12,320 bases of DNA from NCBI GenBank assembly GCA_016716765.1, contig JADJVA010000024.1, positions 1-12,320 of the forward strand. The letters run 5' to 3'. Made by a program: the position numbers and the translations under genes. The stretch is from Bdellovibrionales bacterium (GTDB taxonomy: Bacteria > Bdellovibrionota > Bdellovibrionia > Bdellovibrionales > UBA1609). Positions 1-8,893 of this stretch are shown piece after piece (positions within the stretch are counted from its first letter, which is position 1; each line of letters starts with the position of its first letter). Below the pieces are notes generated by a model. The model worked only from the letters and a program-made list of their open reading frames with translations. It was not told the DNA's origin and did no database searches.

Positions 1-32
1 CGACAAACCCTTAACAGAATGAGTGTGAGGAG

Positions 33-762
33 ATGAGAAAAATTCTGATCGCCCTTTTCAAGGACAATAACCTGGCTTTCGCCGAAACTCCAAAAATCTT
101 GAGTGATTTGGTGTCGCTGCGGAGTGAAATAGGAAATTCTCGGAAAGGAAATGGAACTTCTCAAAAGGAAAAACACAGAACTTGATATGTGGATGCAGAA
201 ACGTCTGGAAATCGAGTCGAATTTGCAGAAAGAGAAGTTGAGACATGTTCAGATTGCAGAAAGAACTCCGACATTCCAGCTCTCACGCAAAGGTCACGAA
301 AAAATAGAGCCTCAGGGAAGTCGCAATTGTTGGATGGAATTCGTGAAGCAAATTGGTAGACACTTCTCTTCCTTTTTCGAAGGGCAGAGAAAAGCTCGAC
401 TCGAGAGTCTTGATGGAGCCGTCTAGAGCGTGGGATGGAGTCATCCGAGATCTTGGAGCCAGCCTTAGGTTTTATGAAAGTGAGATTAAGTTGGGGAACG
501 CAAAATGAATTTCTATTGGATTTTGACTTTCCTCGAGGGCGCGAGAGAAAGTGGAAGCCGTGCGCTTGGGCCTTTTGCAATGTTTATTAGGCAAGTCGAT
601 GGCGAGATGAAAGGAGGTTATAGAGGGAAGTGGTTTGGTTCACCAGGACTCTGTCAAGGGAAACAAGAGCAGGAGGTCGTCCGTCTTATGGAAGATTTGA
701 AACAGAAAAGGAAGAGCGGAGTCTATTTCTTGCCACTTTCTGAACGGTCAGGTGCTTTATGA
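33..762 (+). CDS. DUF3450-like periplasmic coiled-coil protein of a TonB/TtpC operon (frame-broken)
   Basis: This is the first gene of the TonB cluster. The ATG at 33 begins a short hydrophobic leader (MRKILIALF, then LAFAETPKI), which suggests export. A charged coiled-coil stretch follows in another frame at 151-426 (MELLKRKNTELDMWMQKRLE). Later segments include GQRKARLESLDGAV, AWDGVIRDLGASLRFYESEI at about 428-487, KVEAVRLGLL, and RQVDGEMKGGYRGKW at about 590-645, ending at the stop at 760-762. Coiled coil first, an LRLGR-like motif late, a W-containing segment after it and a length near 243 codons fit DUF3450 proteins, which usually head TtpC/ExbB/ExbD/TonB operons. Their exact role is unknown. 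The stop overlaps the next start (ATGA at 759-762), implying translational coupling. At least four frame changes are needed. GAGGAG directly abuts the ATG, so the start is uncertain. The family call rests on motif order and context, not on a search. Confidence 0.55.
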
Positions 763-1543
763 GAATGAGAGCTTGGCGTATTTTGATGTATTTTCTGTTT
801 GCTCCATTGGCTCAGGCCGAAAATCTGGATTTGGAAAAATCGTTTCAGATTGAATACTCATATTTGATCTCTCAGAGAGAGGCTCTGTTGCGTCAGAAAA
901 AAATGATGGAGAAGAAATTTGACGAGCGAATTAGCTTGGTGAAGAATCAGTTGGATATGGCCCAAAAGGAATTGGCCAAATGACCGTAAAAAATGATGAT
1001 GAGTTTGAGGCTTTGGCGATTGGATAAAAAAGACGACCCTCCAGAGGGGAGACCTCGTTTGAAGCGATCTACCGAAAATCAATAAAAGTATTAACTGAAG
1101 CTGAAAGGTCTCTTCGCTTTCAGGAAAGGCAGGAGAAGGCAGAAGTTATCGCTCCGACGGGCCTGGCGTTGCAAATTTAAGTCCGATCTTTTCTCGATCA
1201 AAGAAGTTGTTGGAAGCTTTGGCGAGTTCAGAGAGATTCTCGGGCTATTATCTGGACGAGCAAGATACTCTTCGGAGAGGAGAGGTGACAAGACTCGGGC
1301 AGGTTACTGCCTTCTTGAGCGGACAACATGGAATGACAATGCTGGGCCCCAGCGGTAACGGTACTTTGAAGGCACTCAATAGATCCACCGACAGTTTCTA
1401 TCTTTTTGATAATTTATGAGGCGGCTCAGTTTAAACTTCCGGGGACATGGGTTGAACGTCTGACTGACTCAGGTCCAGCTTTATTTTTGTTAATGATGTT
1501 AGGAGTGGTGGCTGGTCTCTTCTTTGTATTGGTAAAAATATAG
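759..1543 (+). pseudogene. TtpC-like ExbB-family protein, N-terminal part only (proton-channel domain missing)
   Basis: The reading frame begins MRMRAWRILMYFLFAPLAQA, a good Sec signal peptide with an AQA cleavage site. An acidic/basic coiled coil runs to about 982. After several frame changes the coding signal continues as KVLTEAERSLRFQERQEKAE (about 1087-1146), then RRGEVTRLGQVTAF (1207-1419 frame), then LPGTWVERLTDSGPALF and one hydrophobic segment (LMMLGVVAGLFFVLV), stopping at 1541-1543. This matches the periplasmic extension and first membrane helix of TtpC-type ExbB proteins, which are usually around 450 residues. Here the protein stops at about 260 codons, just after the first helix. 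The MotA/TolQ/ExbB channel helices are absent, and TonB starts 3 bases later. Expected neighbours ExbB2 and ExbD are also missing, so a deletion or assembly collapse is likely. The start overlaps the upstream stop. It cannot conduct protons as read. Confidence 0.6.
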
Positions 1544-1546
1544 CCA

Positions 1547-2161
1547 ATGGGAAAGTTAGTTTACTTTCTTATAGTTGTGGGGTTTTTTGTAATGTCGCTA
1601 GGGCTTATATCCAATTTTTTTTGCACTCGATCCGAGACAACTGCGATCGCCTGCATCTGCGGGGCCAAAGCCAGTTCCAATTAAGATCGCTGAAGCTAAA
1701 AGGAAGCTTCCTCCGCGTGAAGTGCAAGCCAATTTGGAAAAATCGCTACAGCTTTGGCACCAGAGTCATCTCGTGTTTCGCTCAAGGAATTGGGAGGAGT
1801 TGGTTTCGGCGGCTCGGGAACGGGATTGGCCATTGGCGGATCAGGAGGTTTTTCGCACTGGCGTAGCTGATATTGTCAATGAACGCGGAGCGATGACCGC
1901 TCGCCACGGGTGCTCTCTGCAATCCTCCCGAATATCCACCTCTGGCTCGGAAAAGGCCTATCTGGATTTGTTGTCTTAAAGATCTACGTGGATAGGAGTG
2001 GTATCGTGGAAGATGTGAAGATCGCAGAAAGTGTGCCCGGGGGAATCTTTGATCAGGCCGCAATACTGGCCGTGCGAGCTTGGAAATTCGATCCAGCGAT
2101 AAAGAATGGACAAGTGGTGGCTGAATGGGCCACACAAAAGGTGAAGTTCGAATTGAATTGA
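1547..2161 (+). CDS. tonB: Energy transducer TonB (frame-broken, C-terminal domain intact)
   Basis: TonB spans the periplasm and transfers proton-motive energy to outer-membrane receptors. The start MGKLVYFLIVVGFFVMSLGL provides the inner-membrane anchor. A run of eight T at 1615-1622 then breaks the frame. The linker continues as PASAGPKPVPIKIAEAKRKL, and after another break as LKELGGVGFGGSGTGLAIGG, a glycine-rich stretch seen in TonB2-type proteins. The C-terminal domain shows EYPPLARK in one frame, then GFVVLKIYVDRSGIVEDVKI and FDQAAILAVRAWKFDP in the frame ending at 2159-2161, the classic TonB_C fold. The total is about 205 codons, typical for the short TonB2 class. About four frame changes are required. 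It follows the truncated ExbB gene by 3 bases without a clear Shine-Dalgarno sequence, and precedes the TPR gene by 17 bases. The family call is firm; function of this copy depends on whether the breaks are real. Confidence 0.85.
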
Positions 2162-2178
2162 ATTGATTTGAGGAAAAC

Positions 2179-3274
2179 ATGATTGAATTTCTAATAGCAA
2201 TATTTCTTGGATGCAGCCCTTCCGTTGCGGCGGTAGTGGAGCCTCTTTATGACGAGTTGAGCGAACTAGATCTCGTTGAAGTTCTCATTCGAGACGATAA
2301 GTTGGATTTAGCTCAACAGGAGTTGGAGGAAACCGCAATCAAGCCGCTATTGGATTCTTCGCGGCCATCTTGAAATGGCGAGAAAAATTTTCTCAAGGCT
2401 TGTATAGCTATCAGAAATCTGATCCCTCAGAGGAGAGAAGTTTGTTCTTGGCGAGATCCTCGTATGAACTTCAGAAATATGAAGATTGTCGAGAACAATA
2501 TCGGCAAAGTGGTCGTTTGTGGAAGAAATCCGAAGAGGACATCATTGCCAAATCAAAGTGTGAGTTTCAAACTAATTTTGGCAAGAGGCCTTGGACTCAT
2601 TGGTGCAAGGAGAGGTGGTATTTAAATCATTTTCTCTAAAGAGAGAGCATGTGGCTCTTCTTTTAGATCTAGGTTTAAATCAGCTCGCTTTGAGCCTCGC
2701 GACATCTGAACTTGGCTCTGTTCGGAGCAGTGAGCTGCTCTCTTTGGCCCAACTTTTCTCTGAGAAGAAGGCAACCAAAGAAAATCTCGCCTTTGTCGAA
2801 TATGCGCGTGCGATGGCCCCGAGGGATATTGAGATCCAAGTCCTGTCAGCGCAGCTTGCCTTTCAAAACGGACAGCTTCGCACCACTCTTGATAGCCTGA
2901 TCCGATCGGCCGCATTGAGTCCACGGTACCAATTTCATGTTGCAGAACTTTATCGGGAAATGGGTAAATTTGAGCGAGCCACATTTCATTCTCAGTTTAT
3001 TCAAGACTCAAAAGAACGCCTTCGCTCACGCATGGCAATTTACTTAGATCAAAAAAACTACTCTCTGGTTGCTTCGATGGATTCTCTTATGGGCCGCGAG
3101 GCAGGATCTGGTGATGACGAGGCTCGATATGCCGTGGCCTATGCTCTATTTGCTCAGGGCAACTTCGACCGCTCGTTCACCTATCTGAATTCAATTCGTC
3201 AGAGCAGCTTGATCGAAAAAACCAGTCAGCTAAAAAAGACTCTGAAAGAGGCCCGCGATGGTTTGGATCTTTAG
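2179..3274 (+). CDS. Tetratricopeptide-repeat protein of the TonB operon (frame-broken)
   Basis: The ATG at 2179 has GAGG seven bases upstream. It encodes a hydrophobic leader (MIEFLIAIFLGCSPSVAA), so the protein is probably periplasmic. Helical-repeat sequence follows in several frames: ELDLVEVLIRDDKLDLAQQE, then YWILRGHLEMARKIF at about 2345-2390, then SYELQKYEDCREQYRQSG, then a long intact stretch from 2591 to the stop at 3272-3274. That stretch has TPR-like spacing and Pro-terminated helices (VEYARAMAPRDIEIQVLSAQ; AALSPRYQFHVAELYREMGK; YAVAYALFAQGNFDRSFTYL). The reconstructed length of about 365 residues suits the TPR protein that closes TtpC/ExbB/ExbD/TonB operons and is thought to scaffold the complex. 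Breaks lie near 2335, 2390 and 2575. The stop codon overlaps the stop of the convergent gene, leaving no room for a terminator between them. Confidence 0.75.
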
Positions 3275-4229
3275 GGCGCAAGGTTTCTTTCGAGATCAAT
3301 ACAATTTGTCCTAAATATTTGATCACTGTGAGAATATCGGAGTTTCAAAAATGAGCGAAGTCTAGCATCTTCTTCCTGAACATTCTCAAATCCAGTGGAT
3401 TTTGGTCTCGTTTTCAAATCAAAATGTTGTTGATAAATTCTGAGTTTCACTTCCTCTGATGACTGAGTGTCGCCGAAGTGATTGTTTACCAAATTTTGAA
3501 CGAGGGGATCTCTCAGGTACCTCAGCATAATTTCGGGTGTGTACTGAAAAAATCCCGGACAGGCCTCTCTTTTTCGAGCAAGAAAAATCGATACCAAGAA
3601 GCGATTCTTTCCTTTTCAATCAAAAACCAATTCTTGTGGTTTTGGTTTTGGTTTTGACTTTTGCCTGTTGAATCAACATGGATTGTCTGTTCTTTTTTAA
3701 AGAGACACTCTCCCGACCCCAAAACAGGGTATCCAATAATTTGATCGGACAGCCACATTGTCACGAGCAACTGAGGCGAAAAACACTGGGAGATCTCGGC
3801 ATAGGATAAGGCCTCGCCACTCCAAAATTTCAGAAGATCTAAGTCAAAAAATTGAAAAGGCACACCTAGCTCATTGCAAGTCAAAACAGCCCAGGAAATG
3901 TCGTGGAGATTGATCTGATCTTTATACCGGGCAACTGCTATTTTGACAGAAATTCCCGCCTCCAGAAATGACCGGAGCACTGTTTCGCTGTCCACCCCGC
4001 CCGAAAATAAAATCCAGATATCTCCAGTTACCTTTGCGCGAATCGTTCTCGCAGTTTCCATGCACTCATCTCGAAAATCAAGAGGACGACGGCGACACCG
4101 ACCATATTTTACCCACCAGTTCTGTTCGGGATTTGTCCTAAAGGCCTCGAGTTTGTTATTGTAGCCAAACTTGAAATGAGAATTGTGAGTCAACTCAGGT
4201 CCTTGATATCCTACGACCTGCAACTCCAT
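3271..4229 (-). CDS. PP-loop ATP pyrophosphatase, asparagine-synthase-like
   Basis: The start codon at 4229 follows GGGGGGAG at a suitable distance. The first 235 residues are one open frame and contain the PP-loop FSGGVDSE at residues 75-82, which binds ATP phosphates in N-type ATP pyrophosphatases (asparagine synthetase, TilS, QueC and relatives). Further motifs are INLHDISWA near 106-114, FFDLDLL near 127-133, and LGSGE at 170-174, which resembles a second substrate-side loop. A frame change near 3590, at a T run on the coding strand, moves the reading into GFFQYTPEIMLRYLRDPLVQ and on to the TAA at 3271-3273. The total is about 319 residues. Similar single-domain proteins occur in phages and environmental bacteria with no assigned substrate. 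It lacks a glutaminase domain, so it is not a full asparagine synthetase. It is divergent from the exporter operon and convergent with the TPR gene. Superfamily call firm, function unknown. Confidence 0.75.
3638..3656. repeat. Three tandem copies of GGTTTT inside the PP-loop gene
   Basis: GGTTTT occurs three times in succession followed by one G. On the coding strand it encodes alternating Gln-Asn (QNQNQN) between the ATP-pyrophosphatase core and the C-terminal segment. A six-base period keeps the frame if the copy number changes, so this is a likely slippage site with a flexible, variable-length linker. Confidence 0.7.
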
Positions 4230-4258
4230 TGAAGCTCCCCCCTCTCAGCACCCAAAAT

Positions 4259-4273
4259 GACCCACAGTGGGTC
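4259..4273. promoter_or_regulatory. Perfect 7-bp inverted repeat, possible operator
   Basis: GACCCAC-A-GTGGGTC is a perfect inverted repeat with a one-base centre. It lies 30 bases upstream of the PP-loop start codon, in the 325-base region between divergent genes. The rest of that region has no convincing gene. Position and symmetry suit a dimeric repressor or activator site, but no regulator gene is present in the window. It could also form a small hairpin in the leader of the PP-loop transcript. Confidence 0.35.
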
Positions 4274-4405
4274 GGTTGATAGGCCGAAAATATCAATTTT
4301 CTCTGTCCTTGTCTTCACTGTCGAGTCTGTTGACAGATATATTTTTCAACAAACTCCAGCCCATTTGCAATAGCGAGAATCGGCTGGCCTGGCACGAATC
4401 GTCAG

Positions 4406-4434
4406 TTGCTGATTTCTCGCACACAATGTATAGA
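4406..4434 (+). promoter_or_regulatory. Possible sigma70-type promoter for the exporter operon
   Basis: TTGCTG and TATAGA are separated by exactly 17 bases. The -10 box matches four of six consensus positions and the -35 box matches mainly its TTG. It lies about 120 bases upstream of the chosen TolC start. A better -35 (TTGACA at 4330-4335) exists nearby but has no matching -10. Prediction by eye only. Confidence 0.25.
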
Positions 4435-4554
4435 AGGCCACGAGGCTCGTTGAGGCGTGTTCGCGCTTTGGAAGAAATCGTATCGAGGTTTATCTTGTTT
4501 TATGAAATTTTAGTTCGAGATCAAGGGAAACGGCTAAGGAAGAGGGAACTCTTT

Positions 4555-5844
4555 GTGGTGATAGGATTGTTCTTCATCGCATTTTTCGCTAGGGCTGACG
4601 AGGCGAAAAGGCTGGAGAAATCGGTATTTACTCTTAAGGACTCAATTTTGTTTGCTCGAGATAATTCCCCAGCCTTCGATGATTTGAAGCGAAAACTGCA
4701 GATTTCCGAAATGAATGAAAAATCGGCGGCTTTTAAAATACTTCCGTCTCTTGATCTGGTTGCGAAAAACGGAGTGAGCGGAAGCTCTCCGAAAGATGCC
4801 TCTGGGCACCCAAGTGAATTCAGTTTGGGTCTTACTGAATCGCTTTACGACAATGGGGCCTCTCGCACGAATCATCAGATTGCAATACTTGACAAAATAG
4901 GTCTGAGTTGGAGTTTGAGGACAAGAAAGCTAAATTGGCATTGGACGTCGCGACTCGCTTTGTTGATTATTCTTTAAAATTGAAACTACTCGATATTCAG
5001 GAACGTCAGCTGAAGCTAGTCAAAACAGAATTCGAAATGGTCTCGAATGGCTACCACCAGGGATTAAAAACCAAGCGAGATTTCCTCCGATTCAAGTCGT
5101 ATCCAATTCGCCGAGAAATTGATGTGACGGACGCAAAAAATAATGCTGACATATCTCGCCAAGAGCTGCTCAAGGCTATTGGAGCAAAATCAGAAAGCCC
5201 TGGACCAAAGGAATTTGCGCCTGTAAATCTCGATTCCATTTTTGATTCTCCCACCGAATTGCCAGCAAGGATTGAAGATCATCTTCAATATCGAGCGGCA
5301 ATCCTTGAAAAGAAAATGAATCGTCTTGGAGTCGATTTGGTTCGGAAAAAAAATCTCCCGGAATGGTTGTTAACAGCTGGACTGGCCTATTCGAGCAGCG
5401 ACTACCTAGGCACTCAGCAAAGTTTTTCCGATAATGCAAAGATTGGGTGGAAGCCTTGCTCGTTGTTAAATATAATTTTATGGATTGGGGCACGCGTGCC
5501 CGTGATTATGAAATCTCCGTCCAGAAGGACATGATCAAAGCAATGAGATAGATACTTCCCTTCTAGGCCTGCAAGCCACGCTCAATCAATTGAACTCGAA
5601 ACTTGAAAATGTCCGTAAAAGCTATCACTTGGCAAAAGAGTGGGTGGCTATTGAGTTAACCAACATAGAATATATAGGAAGGGAATATCGGAATGGGAAA
5701 GTTCAATACCTTGATATGATTGCGGGTCTTAATGCACTCTCAGATGCTCAGAATAAATTTTATTCAGTTTCTGCCGAATTGCATAACGTCCAATTCAATA
5801 TTCTCTACCATAAAGGAAGTCTCTATGACCTTCTCGTCAAATGA
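4555..5844 (+). CDS. TolC-like outer-membrane efflux protein (frame-broken)
   Basis: This is the outer-membrane channel of the tripartite exporter. The chosen start is GTG 4555, with GAGGG eight bases upstream, giving the signal sequence VVIGLFFIAFFARADEAKR. The frame is open further upstream to 4267, but that extension looks non-coding. A start slightly upstream that adds RKRE to the leader is possible. The two OEP repeats are visible. The first runs from SILFARDNSPAFDDLKRKLQ through SLGLTESLYDNGASRTNHQI, a typical channel strand-to-helix motif, and the helical part continues from 4908 in another frame (KLKLLDIQERQLKLVKTEFE). The second has YNFMDWGTRARDYEISVQ and ends in NALSDAQNKFYSVSAELHN. 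Total about 430 codons, normal for TolC homologues. Frame changes lie near 4895, 5445 and 5545. The adaptor gene starts inside its last 20 bases, so the two are translationally coupled. Confidence 0.85.
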
Positions 5845-6712
5845 TCGAAAATGGTTGATGAGAGCAGGTGGATCTTTGGCCACCATTTTAGTTTTGTTTG
5901 GCATATATCGATTGAGTGGATGTTACGATAGCAAGAGTCGGAGAACCATTGGAGTTGTAACGAGGCAGGATTTCGTCCAAAGAGTCACCTTTGCTGGAGT
6001 TGTCGTTCCTTTTAAGAAAACAATCGTGACGGCTCCCTATAATGGCTATGTGAGCAAGCTTTTTGTTTCTGTGGGCGATCCGGTGAAGGCGGGCGATCCT
6101 ATCGTCAGCGTGGTCCAGTCGCTTCAGTCAGGAGATAGTCCTTTTCCTCTAAGATCTCCTTTGAACGGAGTTGTAGTTCAGGTTGAGAGGTCAGAGGGCG
6201 AGTATGTGAGAGCGGGTGATTACAAGGAGTTTATTTTGAGGATCGATGATACAAGCAGACTCTTCGTTGCTGCCAATGCTCCAGAGCTGGATCGGGTAAA
6301 ACTGCGATTTGGTCAAGAGGCTGTCATTCGGGCTTCTGCGATAATTGATCGAAAATATAAGGGCCTCATTCGTGAGCTTTCGTTGGCTGCTAGGGATAAG
6401 GAATCTGAGGCAAACAGTCAGGTTGTCGATTTTCCGATTAAAATAGAAATAACCGATGGAGACGAAATGATAAAACCGGGGATGTCGGTTATTATAGATG
6501 TGATTACAGCTAGAAAGGAAAACGTATTAAGTCTTCGGCATGAATTTATTCGGAGAGATAATGATCACTATTTTGTTGTGTTGCAATCAGGTGAACGGCA
6601 GACCATTGAGGTTGGAATTCAAAATGAAGAGGGATTTGAAATTTTATCTGGCCTGAGTGAAGGTCAGAAAATTAGGCAGGTTAATTTTTCAGAGCTCAAC
6701 TCAGCGGAATAA
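5825..6712 (+). CDS. macA: MacA/HlyD-family periplasmic adaptor lacking the alpha-hairpin
   Basis: The adaptor links the MacB-type pump to the TolC-like channel. The start at 5825 is chosen because AAAGGAAG lies five bases upstream and the first residues lead directly into a membrane anchor (residues 13-28). Residues 30-33 (LSGC) fit a lipobox, so lipidation at Cys33 is possible, although an Arg precedes it. The two half-lipoyl motifs are at 70-97 (TAPYNGYVSKLFVSVGDPVK) and 109-140 (SPLNGVVVQVERSEGEYVRA). Only about 11 residues separate them, where MacA and AcrA carry a long coiled-coil hairpin. The beta-barrel and membrane-proximal segments follow (VDFPIKIEITDGDEMIKPGM). At 295 residues it is shorter than MacA of about 370. 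The gene is intact, overlaps the TolC gene by 20 bases and ends 5 bases before macB. A BesA-like hairpinless adaptor is the closest known type. Confidence 0.85.
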   Translation: MTFSSNDRKWLMRAGGSLATILVLFGIYRLSGCYDSKSRRTIGVVTRQDFVQRVTFAGVVVPFKKTIVTAPYNGYVSKLFVSVGDPVKAGDPIVSVVQSLQSGDSPFPLRSPLNGVVVQVERSEGEYVRAGDYKEFILRIDDTSRLFVAANAPELDRVKLRFGQEAVIRASAIIDRKYKGLIRELSLAARDKESEANSQVVDFPIKIEITDGDEMIKPGMSVIIDVITARKENVLSLRHEFIRRDNDHYFVVLQSGERQTIEVGIQNEEGFEILSGLSEGQKIRQVNFSELNSAE

Positions 6713-6717
6713 ACTAA

Positions 6718-8808
6718 ATGAATGCAATCGAAGTTGAGCATCTTTATTTTTCATACGGGCTCGCTCAGACATCTATCAGTTCTATATTGAAGGATCTCAG
6801 TTTTACTATAAGAGTGGGCGAATTAGTTGCGATTCAAGGACCGTCTGGATCAGGTAAATCCACTCTACTTTACGCCTTGGGACTTTTATCGCGCCCAGAC
6901 AGTGGGCTGATTCGCATTCTGGGAAAAGATGTATCTAGCTGCACAGAAGTGGAGCTCGCTAAAATCGAAATCGGAACATTGGTTTTGTTTTCCAACAGTT
7001 TTACCTACTGCCTAAAACAAGTGTGCTTGATAATATACTGCTTCCAACTCGCTACTTTGACGAAGAAATTCCGAATGGGATTAATCAGATCGATCGGGCA
7101 AAGAAGTACGCGGAACTGGTTGGTTTGGGAGATAGACTGCAATCCCACCCCAATCAACTGTCCGGTGGACAGCAACAAAGGGTAGCCATTTGTCGCGCAC
7201 TTATGAGCGACGCCAGGGTTATTCTTGCAGATGAGCCAACGGGAAACCTTGATTCAGAATCGGCCAAGCAGATACTTCAGCTCTTGAGAGACTTGAACAA
7301 AAATCACAGTAAGACCATTATCATTATCACCCATGACAACGAGGTGGCGAATCAGTGCGATAGAATCATTAAAATTAAGGATGGGCGAATCCTCGATCAG
7401 TCTATTGTTGATCAGTCGAAATTTAATCAGACAAACATTCTTACAATCCCTTCTTTGATATCAGAGAAATCAGAAAAAAATCTCAGCGCGTGTTCCCGAT
7501 TCCTGTGCTCACTTGGTTTTCTCAAACTTGATCCCAAAAAAGCCTTGAAGGTGTTTAGGGACATTCTACCTTCAGCTATTTGGAATTTGAAGAGACATAA
7601 GACAAGAACGGCCCTCACGATGATTGGTATTTCAGTAGGGATCGCGGCGGTTTTGGCGATGATTACGCTTGGACAGTTCACAAAAGGAAAGATACTTGCT
7701 GGATATGCCGACATGGGGGTTAATACAATTGTATTCAATGGTATTCCTAACTGGGATATCAAAGCCACTGATCTCGTTCCAACACCCTTTCGTTTTTTTG
7801 ATTGGGAGGGTGAAGTTAATTCTTTAAAGAGAATCTTCCCCGAGATTGATAGGATGTCACCGATTCTAGATAGAAGCAGGATTACACTGAATTATGGGGG
7901 ACGAGCGATCGACCAAGATGTAAGGATGATAGGGTTTGGCGAGGATGGACTAAGTATTGCCCAGCGACGTTTGCTTTTTGGTCGAAATTTTTCGCAGGTT
8001 GAAATTGTGCAGAAAAGTTCTGTTTGCATTATCGGATACGAAATTGCGGAGCGGCTGTTTTTTGATAGTCAGCCTCTTGGACAAGTTCTAAGGATCAGTG
8101 AGGGAAAGAGTTCTTATAGCTGTCGTGTGATTGGTGTGCTGAGCCCCTCAACAAGTGGCAAGGAAGGCCTCCGGCCGAACTTGCAGGTTGTGGTCCCCTA
8201 TTCCTTTTTTCAGGCTCAGTCGGGAAATTGGTGGTCTTCTCAGCTCAAGCAAATCTTGGTACAAATTGATGAAGGAGCTGACGCAGAAAGGGTTGGAGCG
8301 GGAATCAAGGCCTTTTTTGAGCAGAAGTATGGTTCCTCTGGCACGTTTTCAGTTGATTCTGATAGTGTTCTTGTGAACCAAATGAGACAGTTTTTAACTC
8401 TTTTTACGATCCTTCTTTCATCTGTCGCATTTGTTACTCTTTTGGTGGGAGGAGTTGGCATTACAAATATGATGCTTGTGTCAATTTCAGAGAGATTTAG
8501 AGAGATTGGACTGAGAAAAGCACTCGGGGCAACGAGCCGAGAAATTCGAACTCAATTTCTTATGGAGTCGATGATCGTGTGTTTTATCGCAGGCTTTATA
8601 GGATTGATTCTCGGCTTTTTTGTCCTATCAGATAGCGATTTGGGTGGCCACGAAGTTTGTTGATAAATTGAGTTTCGAATGGACTTTGGATGGCATGGCC
8701 CTCTTTTTATCAATTCTCTCTATTTTTGTCGTTGGTCTCGTCAGTGGCATTTTTCCGGCTGTTAAGGCGGAGAAACTTCAAATCATCGAAGCACTGAGGT
8801 CTGAATAG
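6718..8808 (+). CDS. macB: MacB-type ABC transporter, ATPase fused to permease (two frame breaks)
   Basis: This is an inner-membrane ATP-driven pump of the mechanotransmission type, which pushes periplasmic substrates through TolC. The N-terminal ATPase has Walker A GPSGSGKST (residues 41-49), a Q-loop in the FVFQQFYLLP segment, the LSGGQQQ signature (about 147-153), Walker B VILADEPTGNLD and the H-loop ITHD. The permease has helix 1 in TALTMIGISVGIAAVLAMI, a large periplasmic MacB_PCD domain, and the FtsX domain: SSVAFVTLLVGGVGITNMML, the conserved EIGLRKALGAT, then two more helices, ending QIIEALRSE. The reconstructed length of about 696 residues and four helices match MacB; the fusion separates it from LolCDE or FtsEX, which are split. 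Frame changes near 6990 (inside the Q-loop region) and near 8615 (at a T run) leave ORFs of 155, 546 and 62 residues. It starts 5 bases after macA. Confidence 0.88.
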
Positions 8809-8823
8809 AGGAGCCCTTTCCTC
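8808..8823 (+). other. Short stem-loop after macB
   Basis: GAGGA and TCCTC form a perfect 5-bp stem around a six-base loop, beginning at the last base of the macB stop codon. No T tract follows, so it is unlikely to terminate by itself. It may protect the transcript end or be fortuitous. Confidence 0.2.
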
Positions 8824-8893
8824 GAAAACAGGGGGGGCAAATTTCAAAAATGAGACTTGAATTTGGTTTCAATAAGGAGCCTTTTCTGGTGAA

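Noticed and set aside
161..580. Minus-strand ORF of 139 codons
   Set aside because: Opposite the DUF3450-like gene, which has coiled-coil and family motifs; the minus frame has no recognisable domain or ribosome site.
1782..2180. Minus-strand ORF of 132 codons
   Set aside because: Antisense to the unmistakable TonB linker and C-terminal domain.
2622..2984. Minus-strand ORF of 120 codons
   Set aside because: Antisense to the intact TPR frame; a shadow.
759..3274. Programmed ribosomal frameshifting as the cause of the frame changes
   Set aside because: Breaks are too many, of both signs, and lack consistent slippery sites with downstream structure.
4267..4554. Upstream open extension of the TolC frame (about 96 codons)
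   Set aside because: No signal-peptide or protein-like composition and no good ribosome site; the signal sequence begins only near 4555.
7427..7768. Minus-strand ORF of 113 codons
   Set aside because: Antisense to the first permease helix of MacB.
8809..8890. Imperfect repeat (AGGAGCCCTTTCCT near 8809 and AGGAGCCTTTTCTG near 8876)
   Set aside because: Short and inexact; no evidence of a mobile or regulatory repeat family.
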